From contig NCRB01000019.1 of the NCBI GenBank assembly GCA_002894665.1, positions 1 through 44,953 on the forward strand: a DNA stretch of 44,953 nt, in the 5' to 3' direction. Of the stretch, positions 44,263-44,953 are shown in pieces; position 1 is the stretch's first letter; each line of letters starts with the position of its first letter. The position numbers and the translations under genes were made by a program. This DNA comes from Salinivenus iranica. GTDB lineage: Bacteria > Bacteroidota > Rhodothermia > Rhodothermales > Salinibacteraceae. Below the pieces are notes generated by a model. The model did not search any database, had not been told where the DNA came from, and saw only the letters and a program-made list of their open reading frames with translations.

Positions 44263-44953
44263 ATGCGCCCCCGCTCCCTCGTCTTTCTCGCCGTCCTCCT
44301 GTGGTGCACGGGCATCGCAGTGCCGCACGTGCAGGCGCAGCAGTACGATTTCCCCTCCCGCCCGGCTGGCCCGGTGCTCGACCAGGCCAATCTGCTTTCC
44401 GGTGCCGACCAGGCCCGCCTTGCCCAGAAACTAACTGCGTTTGAGGACACGACCTCTACGGCCGTCGTCGTCGTTACGCTTCCCAGCCTCAACGGCGCAC
44501 CGATCTCGGATTATGCGTTCTCTCTCGGGCGCGAATGGGGCGTGGGACAGGAAGGAAAGGACAACGGCGTGGTGGTGCTTCTGTCCGAAGGCGACCGGGA
44601 GATCTTCATCGCGACGGGATACGGCGTGGAGGGGGCCCTTCCGGACGCCATCGCCAACCGCATCATCGAGACCGTCATGACGCCGGCGTTCCGGAAAGGG
44701 GACTTCTACGCGGGCCTCGACCGCGGCACGGACGCCATCATTCAGGCCACCAAGGGCGAGTTTGATGCGGAGGCGGCCCGCGCGGCGTCGTCGGAGGACG
44801 ACGGCATTCCTTATGCCTTGCTGTTCACCCTCCTGATCTTTGCCTACTTCTTTGGGCAGTCGTTCTTTCGGGGAGGCGGCGGGAAGAAGAGCCGGCGCTC
44901 CACCCGGCGCGGCGGGGGCCCGGTCGTCATTTGGGGAGGCGGTGGATTCGGCG
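44263..44953 (+). CDS. TPM-domain (YgcG-like) membrane protein, 3' end cut by window
   Basis: 230 residues are visible before the window ends. Signal peptide 1-25 (cleavage near VQAQ), then a TPM domain at about 36-165: VLDQANLLSGADQARLAQKLTAFE, STAVVVVTLPSL, GKDNGVVVLLSEGDREIFIATGYGVEGALPD and FRKGDFYAGLDRGTDAI. A membrane helix at about 183-200 (YALLFTLLIFAYFF) is followed by a Lys/Arg patch and the Gly-rich tail typical of this family. The domain faces the periplasm. Partner of LemA in many genomes; function uncertain (related plant proteins have been tied to photosystem repair and phosphatase activity). Confidence 0.9.
   Translation, partial: MRPRSLVFLAVLLWCTGIAVPHVQAQQYDFPSRPAGPVLDQANLLSGADQARLAQKLTAFEDTTSTAVVVVTLPSLNGAPISDYAFSLGREWGVGQEGKDNGVVVLLSEGDREIFIATGYGVEGALPDAIANRIIETVMTPAFRKGDFYAGLDRGTDAIIQATKGEFDAEAARAASSEDDGIPYALLFTLLIFAYFFGQSFFRGGGGKKSRRSTRRGGGPVVIWGGGGFG

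Noticed and set aside
1-44953. tRNA, rRNA, CRISPR arrays or insertion sequences
   Set aside because: Scanning the gaps I saw no T-loop-like GGTTCRA pattern in a cloverleaf context, no spaced direct repeats and no transposase or terminal repeats. A tRNA/CRISPR search program would settle this.

Overview
The window reads as chromosome from a GC-rich member of the Bacteroidota/Rhodothermota, most like an extreme halophile of the Salinibacter type. The reasons are a SusC/SusD outer-membrane pair and a second TonB-dependent receptor, Asp/Glu-rich proteins throughout, several lipoproteins, Na+-coupled transporters (NhaC-type antiporter, AGCS symporter), and one lipoprotein whose C-terminal domain is of a kind I know mainly from haloarchaea. 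The genus is an inference from content; no rRNA or other marker gene is present. I see no tRNA, rRNA, CRISPR array, insertion sequence or phage gene.

Layout. Every gene from 1 to 27089 lies on the minus strand and every gene from 27240 to the end on the plus strand, so the window diverges at about 27.1-27.2 kb. Left arm, read in the direction of transcription from right to left: GH113-like lipoprotein, menB, a complete four-gene Wadjet (JetABCD, MukBEF-like SMC) plasmid-defence operon (24961 down to 19265), a DEAD-type helicase, amtB, a type II NADH dehydrogenase, a small lipoprotein, a galactokinase-family kinase, an NrnA-type DHH phosphoesterase, pdxA, a methyltransferase, an FtsE-like ATPase, an unknown membrane protein, an AGCS symporter, upp, an NhaC-type antiporter, a sugar-phosphate-type cupin, peptide deformylase, a second methyltransferase, and the start of an unknown membrane protein.

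Right arm, left to right: L-2-hydroxyglutarate oxidase, an AhpD-like CxxC protein, a DUF4249-like lipoprotein with a TonB-dependent receptor, SusC-SusD-fasciclin lipoprotein ending in a strong terminator (39348-39379), a small lipoprotein resembling the end of a TonB plug domain, PEP carboxylase, a degenerate AAA-like protein, LemA, and a TPM-domain protein cut by the window edge.

The most notable system is JetABCD. Its A subunit starts 11 bases after the menB stop, B/C and C/D are tightly packed or overlapping, the SMC subunit keeps Walker A and B motifs, and the TOPRIM nuclease subunit keeps its Glu and DxD residues but is short. The helicase just downstream on the same strand is a possible accessory gene. 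Candidate regulatory sites include TTTG-N19/20-TA promoter-like elements and several near-perfect palindromes upstream of menB, amtB and ppc.
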